Part shown: positions 8,668-17,966 of the stretch, in pieces
How the letters are laid out: each line of letters opens with the position of its first letter
Position numbering within the stretch: the first letter of the stretch is position 1
Origin: DATHXC01 sp035459965
GTDB lineage: Bacteria; Pseudomonadota; Gammaproteobacteria; Burkholderiales; Methylophilaceae
Direction: 5' to 3'
DNA length: 64,000 nt
Assembly: GCA_035459965.1 (NCBI GenBank)
Contig: DATHXC010000010.1
Coordinates: forward strand, 86,799-150,798
Program-made: the position numbers and the translations under genes
The notes under the pieces: generated by a model
Seen by the model: the letters and a program-made list of their open reading frames with translations, nothing else
What the model was told of the DNA's origin: nothing
Database searches by the model: none

Positions 8668-11600
8668 ATGGCTAACCAAGCTCGATATTCTTATAGAGTT
8701 GCTATGACTGTCCTGGGGTTCTATCTGGCAGGGCGGCTAAGTATATCTCTTGGTATTGGCGCTGATGGCATCTCCATCATATGGCTACCCTCCGGCATTG
8801 CCCTGTTAGCCGCTCTGGCCTGGGGTTATCCTGGCATTATTGGAACATTTATCGGTGCATTCCTGTTGCAGCTCTATGGCTGGCTAACCCCCAGCTTTCC
8901 CAACTTTAACATGCTGCATCAAACTGTGCCGCTCGCGTTGATCCTGGCGATAGGCGGCACTTTCGAGGCGACACTCAGCCGTTACTGGATCCAGCACTTT
9001 ATCGCAGACTTTAACTTCAATCGTCTGCGCCAGATCGTTGCCTTTGTCACACTGACCTTAATCAGCTGCTTTATCAATTCGGCAATTTCTAGTGTAGCGC
9101 TGGATTATTTTGACGTCATTAGTCATGAAGCCGTTAGCTACACGCTCATCACATTCTGGATAGGCAACTTATGTGGGGTGCTGCTGATTGTGCCTGCAGG
9201 GCTTGCCATCATTCGTGACAAGGGCAATATCCGCAATATCATCTTTTATGGATTACCTATCATCGGCCTCGGCCTTAGCCTAACCTTCATGGCCACCTAT
9301 TTGGCTTTTCAGCTAGACCGAAAAACCAAGATCAAGGAATTTACCCACGCCAGCGAGCTAGCGGCCTCTGAAATCAAAAGTACGCTGGAGTTAGGTATCC
9401 GCGACATCGCTACATTACCTGCGCTTTTCTACAAAACAGAGATCAAGCGCAACGAGTTCGTCAACTCAGCGTTGCCTCTGTTGAGCCGAAATGGCTTTGT
9501 TACCAAACTAAGCTGGATACCTAGGGTCCCGGCACAGCAACGTATAGCCTTTGAACAATTGGCGAAGCAACAAGGCCTGAATGACTTCTATATTTTTGAG
9601 ATGTCACCAGCGCGCGGGCGCATCCCGCCCAAACCCAGGGATGAATATTTCCCCCTGTTTTATATTGCCACCAGCAGCGATGAGCAATTGAATTATGGTT
9701 TTGATGCAGGCTCGGAGCCAATGCGTATGGCTGCCATCAATGCTGCAATGACATTGGGGGTTGAGTCCGGCACAGCACCCATCAAACTCATGCAGGACCG
9801 GCAGCGACTCAATACCATGAATGTGTATTGGCCTGTATACCGTGGTGCTTTTGAGGAAGATACCAGCAAAAAGCTACCTGAAAATGTGCGTGGACTCATT
9901 GCGGCATCTTTCAGTCTGGATCATATGGTGGAGGATGCATTAAAGCAGTTGCCCCCAGCGAAGTTTGAAACGCTGATGTTTGACATCACCAGCCCTGACC
10001 AACTGATTGGGCTGACCTCCATCCAGGAAATCCCGCAGAACGCATCCCTGGCAAGCCTGCGTAACGGGCTCTTCACTGAAAAAATACTACATGTCGCAGG
10101 TCGTAGCTGGCTGATCCATATCCGGCCCAGCAAAAACTCTGGCTTGATGACGCCGCCACTGGTGCCGGTAGCCGTGTTCCTGATCGGCCTGGGTTTTACG
10201 TTACTCATCGCCATGCACATCCTGGCCCGGCGTCGTCATGAAAAACTGGCGCATGATAATGAGCTCAGGCTGGCCAGCCAGAATCAATGCCTGGCACAAC
10301 TGACCAAGAAATATGCTCTGGCAGGCGAAGTCACCGCCAGTTTTGAAGAAATCACCGAGGCGATTGCCGATTCTTTGATGGTAGATCGTGTCAGCGTATG
10401 GATGTTTGAGCAAAACAAATCCATGCTGGTCACCAAACGCCTGTTCCAGCGACAAAGTCGCAGTCATGAGTCTGGCATGACCATCATGGAGTTCGACTAC
10501 CCTATCTATTTTGCCAATATCAAAACCGCGAGCATCATCGATGCCAGTGATGCCAATGAAGATTTGCGTACCCGTGAATTCTCCAGCAACTATCTTAAGC
10601 CTATGGGTATAGGTGCCATGCTGGATATCCCCATCTTTGGCGGCGGTGAATTAATTGGCGTGCTATGCCTGGAACATGTGGGGGGTAAACGGACTTGGAC
10701 CACCGACGAAAAAACCTTCTCAGAAGCATTACGTAGCCTGATTACCCTGTCGATTGAAAGCAGAGCCCGCCGCCAAGCGCAAACCTTGCTGGAGCTTGCC
10801 AATGCAGATCTGGAGCAAAAAGTCGCCTTACGTACCCAGGATATGGAAGCCGCCAATAACCATTTGCGCGAAGAAGTGATAGAAAGACGCAACGCAGAAA
10901 CCCAGCTCAAGGTATTCCAGCTATTTGCTAACGATGCGACTCAAGGCTTGCTGATTGCCACATTTGATCGCGCCATACGCTATGCCAATCCATCACTGCT
11001 AAAACTGCTGCAACTGGATAACGCGGAACAGATCGTGTCGTCTGATCTAGTCGCCTATTTCACCGATGCTGACCAGGCAAAACTGCATGAAGCCGTCCTG
11101 CCCGCTATCAACACCCAGGGCCAATGGTCGGGCGAATTAAACTTGCGGTGTCCCGATGACAGTTACCGCCCTGTCTATGCCAGCATATTCGACTTGCATG
11201 ATGAGCAGGACAACCCCACCTATATCGCCTGCATATTGGCTGACATCACCGCACAAAAAGAAATGGAACGCCAGTTATTGAGTGCCAAAGCCAGTGCAGA
11301 AGCCGCTGATCGTGCAAAATCTATGTTCATTGCCTCCATGTCCCATGAGCTACGCACCCCGCTCAACTCCATCATCGGCTTTTCCAGCGTGATACTGCAG
11401 GGCATTTCAGGAGAGATCAATCAACGCCAAAGCGATCAATTGGGACGCGTACTGGGGTCTGCCAAGCACCTGCTCAACCTGATTACCGATGTTATCGATA
11501 TTTCAAAAATTGAAGCTGGCTACACCGACATTCATTGCGAGGACTTTGAGCTTTTCAAAGTGATTGATGAAGCGGTTGCCACAATCCATAATCAACGCAA

Positions 11601-12006
11601 AGAAAAAGGCATCGCCTTGATATTGGATGTAGACCAGCATATTCAATTGCACACGGATAGAAAACGTACTTTTCAATGCGTGCTCAACCTGGTCAGCAAT
11701 GCAGTTAAATACTCGGAGCAAGGCACCATTACCATCAATGCGGCACGCGTAGGGGATAAAGTAATGATTAGCGTTGCCGATACAGGTATAGGGATTTCAG
11801 CAGAAGCCCAAGCCAGATTATTTATGCCCTTTGAGCGCATAGATACCCATCTGCGGGTAAAAAATCCTGGCACCGGGCTTGGTCTTTACCTGACGCGGAA
11901 AATAACACAGGAGTTTTTACATGGGGAAATTACGATGACCAGCGTTGACGGCAAGGGTAGCGTGTTTACTATAGAGATACCGCAGACCAACCCCAACAAA
12001 AAGTAA
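8668..12006 (+). CDS. MASE1-CHASE-GAF-PAS sensor histidine kinase
   Basis: This is a 1112-residue membrane kinase. The N-terminus (~residues 10-215) carries eight or so hydrophobic helices of MASE1 type (GADGISIIWLPSGIALL), followed by a periplasmic CHASE-like domain (~225-480), a transmembrane helix (~495-520), a GAF domain (~545-690), a PAS domain (~745-860) with a PAC-like end, and the kinase core. The phosphoacceptor is H893 in SMSHELRTPLNS; ATPase boxes are NLVSNAVKYSE (N at 1011), VADTGIGIS and GTGLGLYL. No receiver domain is fused. The next gene is a receiver-only protein 54 bases downstream, its likely partner. The ligand is unknown; CHASE domains bind small extracellular molecules. 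Confidence 0.9.
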   Translation: MANQARYSYRVAMTVLGFYLAGRLSISLGIGADGISIIWLPSGIALLAALAWGYPGIIGTFIGAFLLQLYGWLTPSFPNFNMLHQTVPLALILAIGGTFEATLSRYWIQHFIADFNFNRLRQIVAFVTLTLISCFINSAISSVALDYFDVISHEAVSYTLITFWIGNLCGVLLIVPAGLAIIRDKGNIRNIIFYGLPIIGLGLSLTFMATYLAFQLDRKTKIKEFTHASELAASEIKSTLELGIRDIATLPALFYKTEIKRNEFVNSALPLLSRNGFVTKLSWIPRVPAQQRIAFEQLAKQQGLNDFYIFEMSPARGRIPPKPRDEYFPLFYIATSSDEQLNYGFDAGSEPMRMAAINAAMTLGVESGTAPIKLMQDRQRLNTMNVYWPVYRGAFEEDTSKKLPENVRGLIAASFSLDHMVEDALKQLPPAKFETLMFDITSPDQLIGLTSIQEIPQNASLASLRNGLFTEKILHVAGRSWLIHIRPSKNSGLMTPPLVPVAVFLIGLGFTLLIAMHILARRRHEKLAHDNELRLASQNQCLAQLTKKYALAGEVTASFEEITEAIADSLMVDRVSVWMFEQNKSMLVTKRLFQRQSRSHESGMTIMEFDYPIYFANIKTASIIDASDANEDLRTREFSSNYLKPMGIGAMLDIPIFGGGELIGVLCLEHVGGKRTWTTDEKTFSEALRSLITLSIESRARRQAQTLLELANADLEQKVALRTQDMEAANNHLREEVIERRNAETQLKVFQLFANDATQGLLIATFDRAIRYANPSLLKLLQLDNAEQIVSSDLVAYFTDADQAKLHEAVLPAINTQGQWSGELNLRCPDDSYRPVYASIFDLHDEQDNPTYIACILADITAQKEMERQLLSAKASAEAADRAKSMFIASMSHELRTPLNSIIGFSSVILQGISGEINQRQSDQLGRVLGSAKHLLNLITDVIDISKIEAGYTDIHCEDFELFKVIDEAVATIHNQRKEKGIALILDVDQHIQLHTDRKRTFQCVLNLVSNAVKYSEQGTITINAARVGDKVMISVADTGIGISAEAQARLFMPFERIDTHLRVKNPGTGLGLYLTRKITQEFLHGEITMTSVDGKGSVFTIEIPQTNPNKK

Positions 12007-12060
12007 GAATATTTCAGCTTAAAACTTGAACTTAAAAATTAACAATTTAAAGACTATCTA

Positions 12061-12435
12061 ATGACCCAAACCGCACTCGTGATTGAAGATAATGAAAATA
12101 ATATGGAGTTGATTACCTTCATACTTGAAACCAATGGTTACAGCACCATGCGCGCCGAAAATGGCCGTGATGGTATTTACGCCGCACTCAATCATCAGCC
12201 CGACTTTGTGCTACTGGATATTCAGCTGCCAGACATGGATGGCTCTGAAGTTCTGCATGCCATACGCGCCGATGTGAATGGTATCAACCTGCCGGTGATC
12301 GCAGTGACATCCTATGCCATGTCGGGAGATCGGGAGCGCTTACTGGCACAAGGCTGTACTGGTTACCTGGAAAAGCCGATTGACCCTTGCACTATCATTG
12401 ATAGCGTCAGATCGATACTGAAAACTCCCTCCTGA
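12061..12435 (+). CDS. single-domain response regulator (CheY/DivK-like)
   Basis: This 124-residue protein consists only of a receiver domain. The acidic pocket is VIEDNENN, the phosphoacceptor is D53 in LLDIQLPDMDG, the switch Thr is in AVTSYAM, and the conserved Lys is in YLEKPID. Having no output domain, it should act by protein-protein contact or as a phosphorelay intermediate, like DivK. It sits between the histidine kinase and a REC-GGDEF-EAL protein, so it may carry phosphate from one to the other or compete for the kinase (inference). Confidence 0.9.
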   Translation: MTQTALVIEDNENNMELITFILETNGYSTMRAENGRDGIYAALNHQPDFVLLDIQLPDMDGSEVLHAIRADVNGINLPVIAVTSYAMSGDRERLLAQGCTGYLEKPIDPCTIIDSVRSILKTPS

Positions 12436-12445
12436 AAATTCCACC

Positions 12446-14710
12446 ATGAAAATCTTTATCGCTGAAGACGACCCAAACTCTCTCATACTGCTTGAGATGA
12501 TTTTATTGTCCCGCGATTATGATGTGGTGGTCGCCCGTGATGGTGCCGAGGCCTGGGCGCTCTTGCAGAATGAAACACCTGACCTGATTATTTCCGACAT
12601 CCTGATGCCAGGCATCGATGGTTTCGAACTATGCCGCAAGATCCGTGGTGATTCACGCCTGGGCAGGGTACCGATTATTATTTACTCTGCCACTTATGTT
12701 GAAGCGCGTGACGAGCAGCTCGCTATTGCCGCAGGTGCTAACCGCTTCGTCCTCAAGCCGATAGAGGCGCTCAATATGATACAGGTGGTGTCTGAAGTGC
12801 TGGAAGAGGCCGCAGCAGGCACGCAGGTAAAACCCGACATCCAGGTCAGCCTGCATGAGCTGGATGCCATGCATATCAATGTGCTGCAAAGCAAACTGCA
12901 GAACAAAATCCAGCTACTCTCAGAAAACAACAGCGTGCTTGAAGCACAACGGGAAATACTGCAACTAGCCTTGGAAACTTGCGGCATGGCGGCATTTGAG
13001 TGGCTGCCCGATAAGGATGTGTTCTTTGGTGATGAGCGTTTGAACATGCTGCTGCATGGCATCAAAAAACCGTTATCAGTGAGCCATCAGGAGTTCATCA
13101 AGCACATACACGAAGAAGATCGCGAAGAAGTGGAATCTGCATTCCAGCGTCTGGTGTATACGAATGCACCGATTTTCCTGCGATTTCGTTATATCCGTGC
13201 CAACCAGACAGTGACCACGCTGGAATTGCATGCAAAGAAACATCTGACTTCCAAGTCCAATGAAGCCTTGCATATCATTGGCACCCTCATGGATCCGAAT
13301 GCTTCCTCAATCTGGCAAAGCACACAGAACCAGACTGACATTAATTATGCCCGCCAGCATGACCCGCTTACCGGCCTGCCCAACCGATCCTATTTCAGCG
13401 AGCAAATGGATCAGTGCATCAAACAGGCACAACAGACCCAATCAGGCTTTTCGATCATGATGCTCGACCTCGACAATTTCAAGTTGATCAACGACAGCCT
13501 GGGACATGCCAATGGCGACAAACTGATTCAGTCCATAGGTGTGCGCATACAGTCATCTCTCGGAGAAGGCCATGTAGTTGCCCGGTTAGGCGGAGATGAA
13601 TTCGCAGTGATACTGCCAGACAATAATGGCGGAAAAACGACAGAAGAGCTGGCAAGGGCATTACTGGTTGCCATTGCGCATCCGATCAAACTGGCTGATG
13701 AACAGATCAGCATCACTAGCAGCATCGGCATCAGCCATTACCCTAGCAATGGTAACGACCGCTACTCACTGTTAACAGCAGCTGACACTGCCATGTATGC
13801 CGCGAAAAACCTCAGGGGTAATCGGGTCTGCGTCTACGAAAAGGAAATGGCATCGCGCTCATCGGAACGCCTGATGATAGAGCAAGGCTTGAAGCGCGCA
13901 CTCGAACAGAATCAACTGGAACTGCATTACCAGCCCAAGCTATCCCTTACCACCGGGCATATTACCGGCGTTGAGGCACTGGTGCGCTGGCGTCATCCTG
14001 AACGTGGCTTGATACAGCCAGACCGCTTTATTACGGTGGCTGAAGAGAATGGATTGATTGTACAGATAGGCCGATGGGTATTGCGCAAGGCTTGCTCTGA
14101 GCCATTGTTGAGGCGATCAATTAACGGCATGCAAATGACCATTGCGGTGAATGTATCCGTCAGGCAATTCACCCAGGATAATTTCGTCGACTTCCTGCGT
14201 GCCACCCTTTATGAGTTGAATATGCCAGCCCAATACTTACAGCTCGAAATTACCGAGAGCACACTGCAGGTACTGGAACATAGCCGACAGGTACTGGATG
14301 AAATCCGCGCCATGGGAGTGAGCATTGCCATTGATGACTTTGGTACAGGCTATTCTTCCTTCAGCGTACTCAAGCATCTGCCTATAGATACCCTCAAGAT
14401 TGACCGTACTTTTGTCAAAGATATCCCCGGCAACCTGAACGATGTAGCCATCGTCAATGGCATCGTCGGCTTGAGCAAGACCCTGGGAATGTCAGTGGTA
14501 GCAGAAGGCGTAGAAACTGTGGAGCAGCTGAATACGCTGCGTGAGGCTGGTTGTGAGGAGTATCAAGGCTACTACTTCAGCCGCCCGATTCCCATCAAGG
14601 AACTGGAAAGCTTACTCAAGCTCAGGCAGGAGGATGAGCTGGCTGCCAGCGCAATGCTGGCAGCCGTGCTTGAACCAGCTCAGCCCGGAAATACGCCTGT
14701 AGAAAGATAG
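12446..14710 (+). CDS. REC-(PAS-like)-GGDEF-EAL cyclic-di-GMP protein
   Basis: This 754-residue protein begins with a receiver domain (D51 in ISDILMPGIDG), then a coiled-coil-like linker and a PAS-like region (~165-290), a GGDEF domain with an intact G382-G383-D384-E385-F386 signature, and an EAL domain (E510-A511-L512 in GVEALVRWRHP; also ITESTLQ, IDDFGTGYSS and VAEGVET). Both cyclase and phosphodiesterase signatures look complete. The position of the inhibitory RxxD I-site before GGDEF reads Gly-Glu-Gly-His instead, so classical product inhibition seems absent. It is 10 bases after the single-domain regulator, so kinase, regulator and this protein form one pathway. Its last 31 bases overlap the end of convergent cysM. 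Confidence 0.92.
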   Translation: MKIFIAEDDPNSLILLEMILLSRDYDVVVARDGAEAWALLQNETPDLIISDILMPGIDGFELCRKIRGDSRLGRVPIIIYSATYVEARDEQLAIAAGANRFVLKPIEALNMIQVVSEVLEEAAAGTQVKPDIQVSLHELDAMHINVLQSKLQNKIQLLSENNSVLEAQREILQLALETCGMAAFEWLPDKDVFFGDERLNMLLHGIKKPLSVSHQEFIKHIHEEDREEVESAFQRLVYTNAPIFLRFRYIRANQTVTTLELHAKKHLTSKSNEALHIIGTLMDPNASSIWQSTQNQTDINYARQHDPLTGLPNRSYFSEQMDQCIKQAQQTQSGFSIMMLDLDNFKLINDSLGHANGDKLIQSIGVRIQSSLGEGHVVARLGGDEFAVILPDNNGGKTTEELARALLVAIAHPIKLADEQISITSSIGISHYPSNGNDRYSLLTAADTAMYAAKNLRGNRVCVYEKEMASRSSERLMIEQGLKRALEQNQLELHYQPKLSLTTGHITGVEALVRWRHPERGLIQPDRFITVAEENGLIVQIGRWVLRKACSEPLLRRSINGMQMTIAVNVSVRQFTQDNFVDFLRATLYELNMPAQYLQLEITESTLQVLEHSRQVLDEIRAMGVSIAIDDFGTGYSSFSVLKHLPIDTLKIDRTFVKDIPGNLNDVAIVNGIVGLSKTLGMSVVAEGVETVEQLNTLREAGCEEYQGYYFSRPIPIKELESLLKLRQEDELAASAMLAAVLEPAQPGNTPVER

Positions 14711-15567
14711 CGGTCACCACGGTCACAAACGATCGTAACAATGACGGCATTTTCCAGTTGCTTGGACAATTGCAATGCAGCATACAAAGCGCCACCGGAT
14801 GATATCCCCGCAAAAATCCCTTCTTCACTTGCCAGTTTACGTGTGGTTTTTTCGGCGTTGAACTGGCTTACATAGATCAGCTCATCAATGCGCTTGCTGT
14901 CGTAAATGCTAGGCAGGTACTCTTCCGGCCACTTGCGGATACCTGGAATCTGCGCCCCCTCTTCCGGCTGCACACCTATGATTTGCACATCGGTGTTTTG
15001 CTCCTTGAGGTAGCGTGAAGTACCCATGATAGTGCCTGTGGTGCCCATGCTGGAGACGAAGTGGGTCACCTGGCCATTGGTATCACGCCAGATCTCCGGG
15101 CCGGTACCTTCGTAATGTGCCAGCGGATTATCCATATTGGCAAACTGATCAAGCACAATGCCCTCGCCTTCGGCCTGCATCTTGATCGCCACGTCACGCG
15201 CCAGCTCCATGCTGCCGTCCTTGGGCGTCAGCACCAGCTCGGCCCCAAACGCTTTCATGGTCTGGCGACGCTCTGTGCTCTGGTTTTCGGGCATCACCAG
15301 CACCATTTTATAGCCACGCATGGCAGCCGCCATCGCCAGGGCAATGCCGGTATTACCGGAGGTCGCTTCTATCAGGGTATCGCCAGGTTTGATATCACCA
15401 CGCGCCTCAGCGCGCTTGATCATGGAAAGTGCCGGACGGTCTTTTACCGAACCTGCCGGGTTATTCCCTTCAAGCTTCACCAGGATGGTATTGCTGGTAT
15501 TACCGGGAAGTCGTTTCAACTGGACCAACGGCGTGTTGCCGACAAAGTCCTCTAATGTCTTGTACAT
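14680..15567 (-). CDS. cysM: cysteine synthase B (O-acetylserine sulfhydrylase)
   Basis: This 295-residue PLP-dependent fold-type II enzyme shows NNPAGSVKDRPA with the PLP lysine at K42, TSGNTGIAL as the substrate loop, and SMGTTGTIMG as the phosphate cradle. The extended C-terminal segment and the 'PGIRKWPEEYLP' stretch match CysM rather than CysK. It makes cysteine from O-acetylserine and sulfide, or thiosulfate for the B isozyme. The 3' end overlaps the convergent EAL protein gene by 31 bases. Confidence 0.93.
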   Translation of the reverse strand: MYKTLEDFVGNTPLVQLKRLPGNTSNTILVKLEGNNPAGSVKDRPALSMIKRAEARGDIKPGDTLIEATSGNTGIALAMAAAMRGYKMVLVMPENQSTERRQTMKAFGAELVLTPKDGSMELARDVAIKMQAEGEGIVLDQFANMDNPLAHYEGTGPEIWRDTNGQVTHFVSSMGTTGTIMGTSRYLKEQNTDVQIIGVQPEEGAQIPGIRKWPEEYLPSIYDSKRIDELIYVSQFNAEKTTRKLASEEGIFAGISSGGALYAALQLSKQLENAVIVTIVCDRGDRYLSTGVFPG

Positions 15568-15601
15568 GTGCTGTTAATTCTTTCTATCTAATTTTTTATA
15601 T

Positions 15602-16102
15602 TTAAATTTTTCTTAACGTTGCAAGCCATAAGGCGTAAATCGCCAATCCCACAAAACACACCAGCGATAATTGCGGAATGGTTAACCCGAACAATGTCCA
15701 GTCTATCGCGGTACATTCGCCCGTGCCTTTAAACACCAGATCCAGTGCCTTTTTCAGCGGGAATGTATCAAAAATATAGTCAAAACCTGCGCCGCATTCC
15801 GCCATTACCTTGTCCGGGTTAGCTTGTATCCACATGTGCCGCGTAGCAATACCGGCGCCAGTCGCAGCACCTATGAAGTGGATTAAACCATAGATGCGCC
15901 TGCCAGTTTTGTCAGGGTTATGCAGGGCCGCAACCAGAAAAAGTATACCCAGCGCCATAAATGCAATGCGCTGCGAGATGCAGAGTGGACAAGGCTCAAG
16001 GTTATGTTTGGTCTGTATATACAGTGCAAATGCCACCAGGCCGAAACTGGTCACGAAGCCAAGTAAATAGCCCATTCTGGAGCCAAGGAGTTTGTTTAAC
16101 AT
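15602..16102 (-). CDS. dsbB: disulfide bond formation protein B
   Basis: This 166-residue inner-membrane protein has four hydrophobic helices and both redox pairs of DsbB: C38-P-L-C41 in the first periplasmic loop and C103/C130 in the second. It reoxidises DsbA and passes electrons to quinone. Length fits the family (about 160-176). It is 34 bases downstream of cysM on the same strand and divergent from xseA, with 55 bases between the two starts, so the two genes share a short promoter region. Confidence 0.93.
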   Translation of the reverse strand: MLNKLLGSRMGYLLGFVTSFGLVAFALYIQTKHNLEPCPLCISQRIAFMALGILFLVAALHNPDKTGRRIYGLIHFIGAATGAGIATRHMWIQANPDKVMAECGAGFDYIFDTFPLKKALDLVFKGTGECTAIDWTLFGLTIPQLSLVCFVGLAIYALWLATLRKI

Positions 16103-16157
16103 AGGTTTTGCTCAAGCCTTATAATAATAGCCAATATTGTAACGGATAAGCTGCAAC

Positions 16158-17411
16158 ATGACTGCTGATACAAATGCGGGCATTAATGACGATAAGCCTA
16201 GTGATAGCATGCCTGATAATCACCGACCTCGCGTTCTGACCGTCACCGAGCTAAATCGTTTAGCGCGAGATGTACTTGAGCGAAGTTTTCCACTGTTCTG
16301 GGTCAGTGGTGAGGTTTCCAACCTGACTCGTGCCGCCTCTGGCCATTGGTACTTTTCACTCAAGGATGCAGGCGCCCAAGTGCGCTGCGTCATGTTCCGT
16401 GGCCGGAACAGTTATCTAGGTTGGATACCAAAAGAAGGCAATAAAGTCGAAGCCCGGGCGACCGTGACTTTGTACGAAGCACGCGGCGACTTTCAACTCA
16501 CTATCGAGTTTCTGCAACGCGCCGGCCTTGGTGCACTATTTGAAGCCTACGAACAGCTCAAGGCGAAATTGCAGGCAGAAGGCTTGTTTGATGCAAGCCG
16601 TAAAAAAAATATTCCAGAGCACCCCAAACAAATCGGCATCGTCACCTCGCCAGATGCCGCCGCCTTGCACGACGTGCTCACCACGCTCAAGCGTCGCATG
16701 CCAGGGATTCCCGTTGTCATCTACCCCACGCCGGTACAAGGCAAGGGCGTAGCAAAACTGATTGCGACAGCCATCAATACAGCATCTGCCCGTGCCGAGT
16801 GTGATGTACTGATTATTTGCCGGGGTGGTGGCAGCATCGAAGATTTATGGCAATTCAACGAAGAAATCGTGGCGCGTGCGATTGCTGATTGCCCCATCCC
16901 CACCATCAGCGGCGTAGGCCATGAAACCGACTTTACCATCGCCGATTTCGCTGCTGACCAACGCGCGCCAACCCCGACAGCCGCAGCAGAATTAGTTACA
17001 CCTGATCGCGTTGCGCTATTGAATGGCCTGCAACAAATGCAGCAAAATATGACTCGCCAGATGGCCTACCTGCTGAATCGACGCTCACAACAGCTGGACT
17101 TTCTTGCCCGGCGACTGCTCTCACCTACACAACAGGTGGAATATAAGAGCAGTCATCTGCAGCAACTGAAATTACGCCTGCATGAAAGCATAAACAAAAC
17201 CCTGCAGAAGCAGGTGCAAAAACTAAGCAGCCTGGGGCAAAACCTGAACCACCTCAATCCGCAATCTGTGCTTAAACGCGGCTATGCGCTGGTGCATAAC
17301 GAGTCGGGCGAGTTGGTGTATTCAAGTGAGCAACTCCAAGAGGGTCAGGCTGTGCAATTGACGCTGGGAGATGGCAAGGCGGATGCAGAGATCAGTTCTG
17401 TGCAACGTTAA
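16158..17411 (+). CDS. xseA: exodeoxyribonuclease VII large subunit
   Basis: This 417-residue protein has an N-terminal OB-fold ssDNA-binding domain (~residues 22-115, with 'FPLFWVSGEVSNLTRA') and the catalytic Exonuc_VII_L domain, in which 'GGGSIEDLWQFNEE' and 'ISGVGHETDFTIADF' are diagnostic. A helical coiled coil occupies about residues 275-370. With the small subunit XseB, not in this window, it degrades single-stranded DNA from either end and acts in repair. Confidence 0.95.
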   Translation: MTADTNAGINDDKPSDSMPDNHRPRVLTVTELNRLARDVLERSFPLFWVSGEVSNLTRAASGHWYFSLKDAGAQVRCVMFRGRNSYLGWIPKEGNKVEARATVTLYEARGDFQLTIEFLQRAGLGALFEAYEQLKAKLQAEGLFDASRKKNIPEHPKQIGIVTSPDAAALHDVLTTLKRRMPGIPVVIYPTPVQGKGVAKLIATAINTASARAECDVLIICRGGGSIEDLWQFNEEIVARAIADCPIPTISGVGHETDFTIADFAADQRAPTPTAAAELVTPDRVALLNGLQQMQQNMTRQMAYLLNRRSQQLDFLARRLLSPTQQVEYKSSHLQQLKLRLHESINKTLQKQVQKLSSLGQNLNHLNPQSVLKRGYALVHNESGELVYSSEQLQEGQAVQLTLGDGKADAEISSVQR

Positions 17412-17555
17412 TATTGGCTCAGTCTTTCTATTCATCGACAGTTCGCATTTAAACAATTTTTGAGCCTGCACCTTCATTGCCATCAGATACAAAATCCGCG
17501 AAATCATCTACACTCAATACCATCATCAATCACTAACAACCCGCTGGAGCACAGC

Positions 17556-17930
17556 ATGAATATGGAAAAAGTAGTCTTCGGTTTTTTTATCGTGCTGGCG
17601 ATGACGCTGAATTTTGGGTTTTTTGTAGGCGACATCGACAACCCTAATCATCACCATGTTTATGAGCTATATGTGGCGATTGTGGTCAGCTTGATTGCAA
17701 CCGTGCTCAAGTTTGGTGACCGCACCCATGTTGGTGCGATTTTGCTTTCTACCAGTCTGGCGGCCGATTTGCAGCTGATTGCCGCAGCCATTATGTGGTC
17801 TGCGCTTGATGGCAAGATGGAAGAGGCGAACTTGATTACCTATGTGGTTTCCTTGTCTGGCGGGGCACTCATGGCGAATTTCGTTTCGGTGATTCTGCTA
17901 ATAGCTGAGACGATTGCACAACGCCGATAA
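17556..17930 (+). CDS. DUF6394-type small membrane protein
   Basis: Starting at ATG 17556, with CTGGAG 7-8 bases upstream, the protein is 124 residues with about four hydrophobic helices. The N-terminal segment 'VFGFFIVLAMTLNFGFFVG' and the following 'GDIDNPNHHHVYELY' and 'LKFGDRTHVGA' match, from memory, a conserved family (DUF6394) found beside K+ channel genes. The frame is open 32 codons further upstream, but that part is not protein-like. No function is assigned to the family. The RCK channel gene starts 36 bases downstream, which suggests a role linked to ion transport (inference). Confidence 0.8.
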   Translation: MNMEKVVFGFFIVLAMTLNFGFFVGDIDNPNHHHVYELYVAIVVSLIATVLKFGDRTHVGAILLSTSLAADLQLIAAAIMWSALDGKMEEANLITYVVSLSGGALMANFVSVILLIAETIAQRR

Positions 17931-17966
17931 CTGGATATGCCGGGCCTCAGCGCCTGGCAATAACTC

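Noticed and set aside
15061..15555. Plus-strand open frame inside cysM
   Set aside because: The antisense cysM frame has all PLP-enzyme motifs; this one is a shadow.
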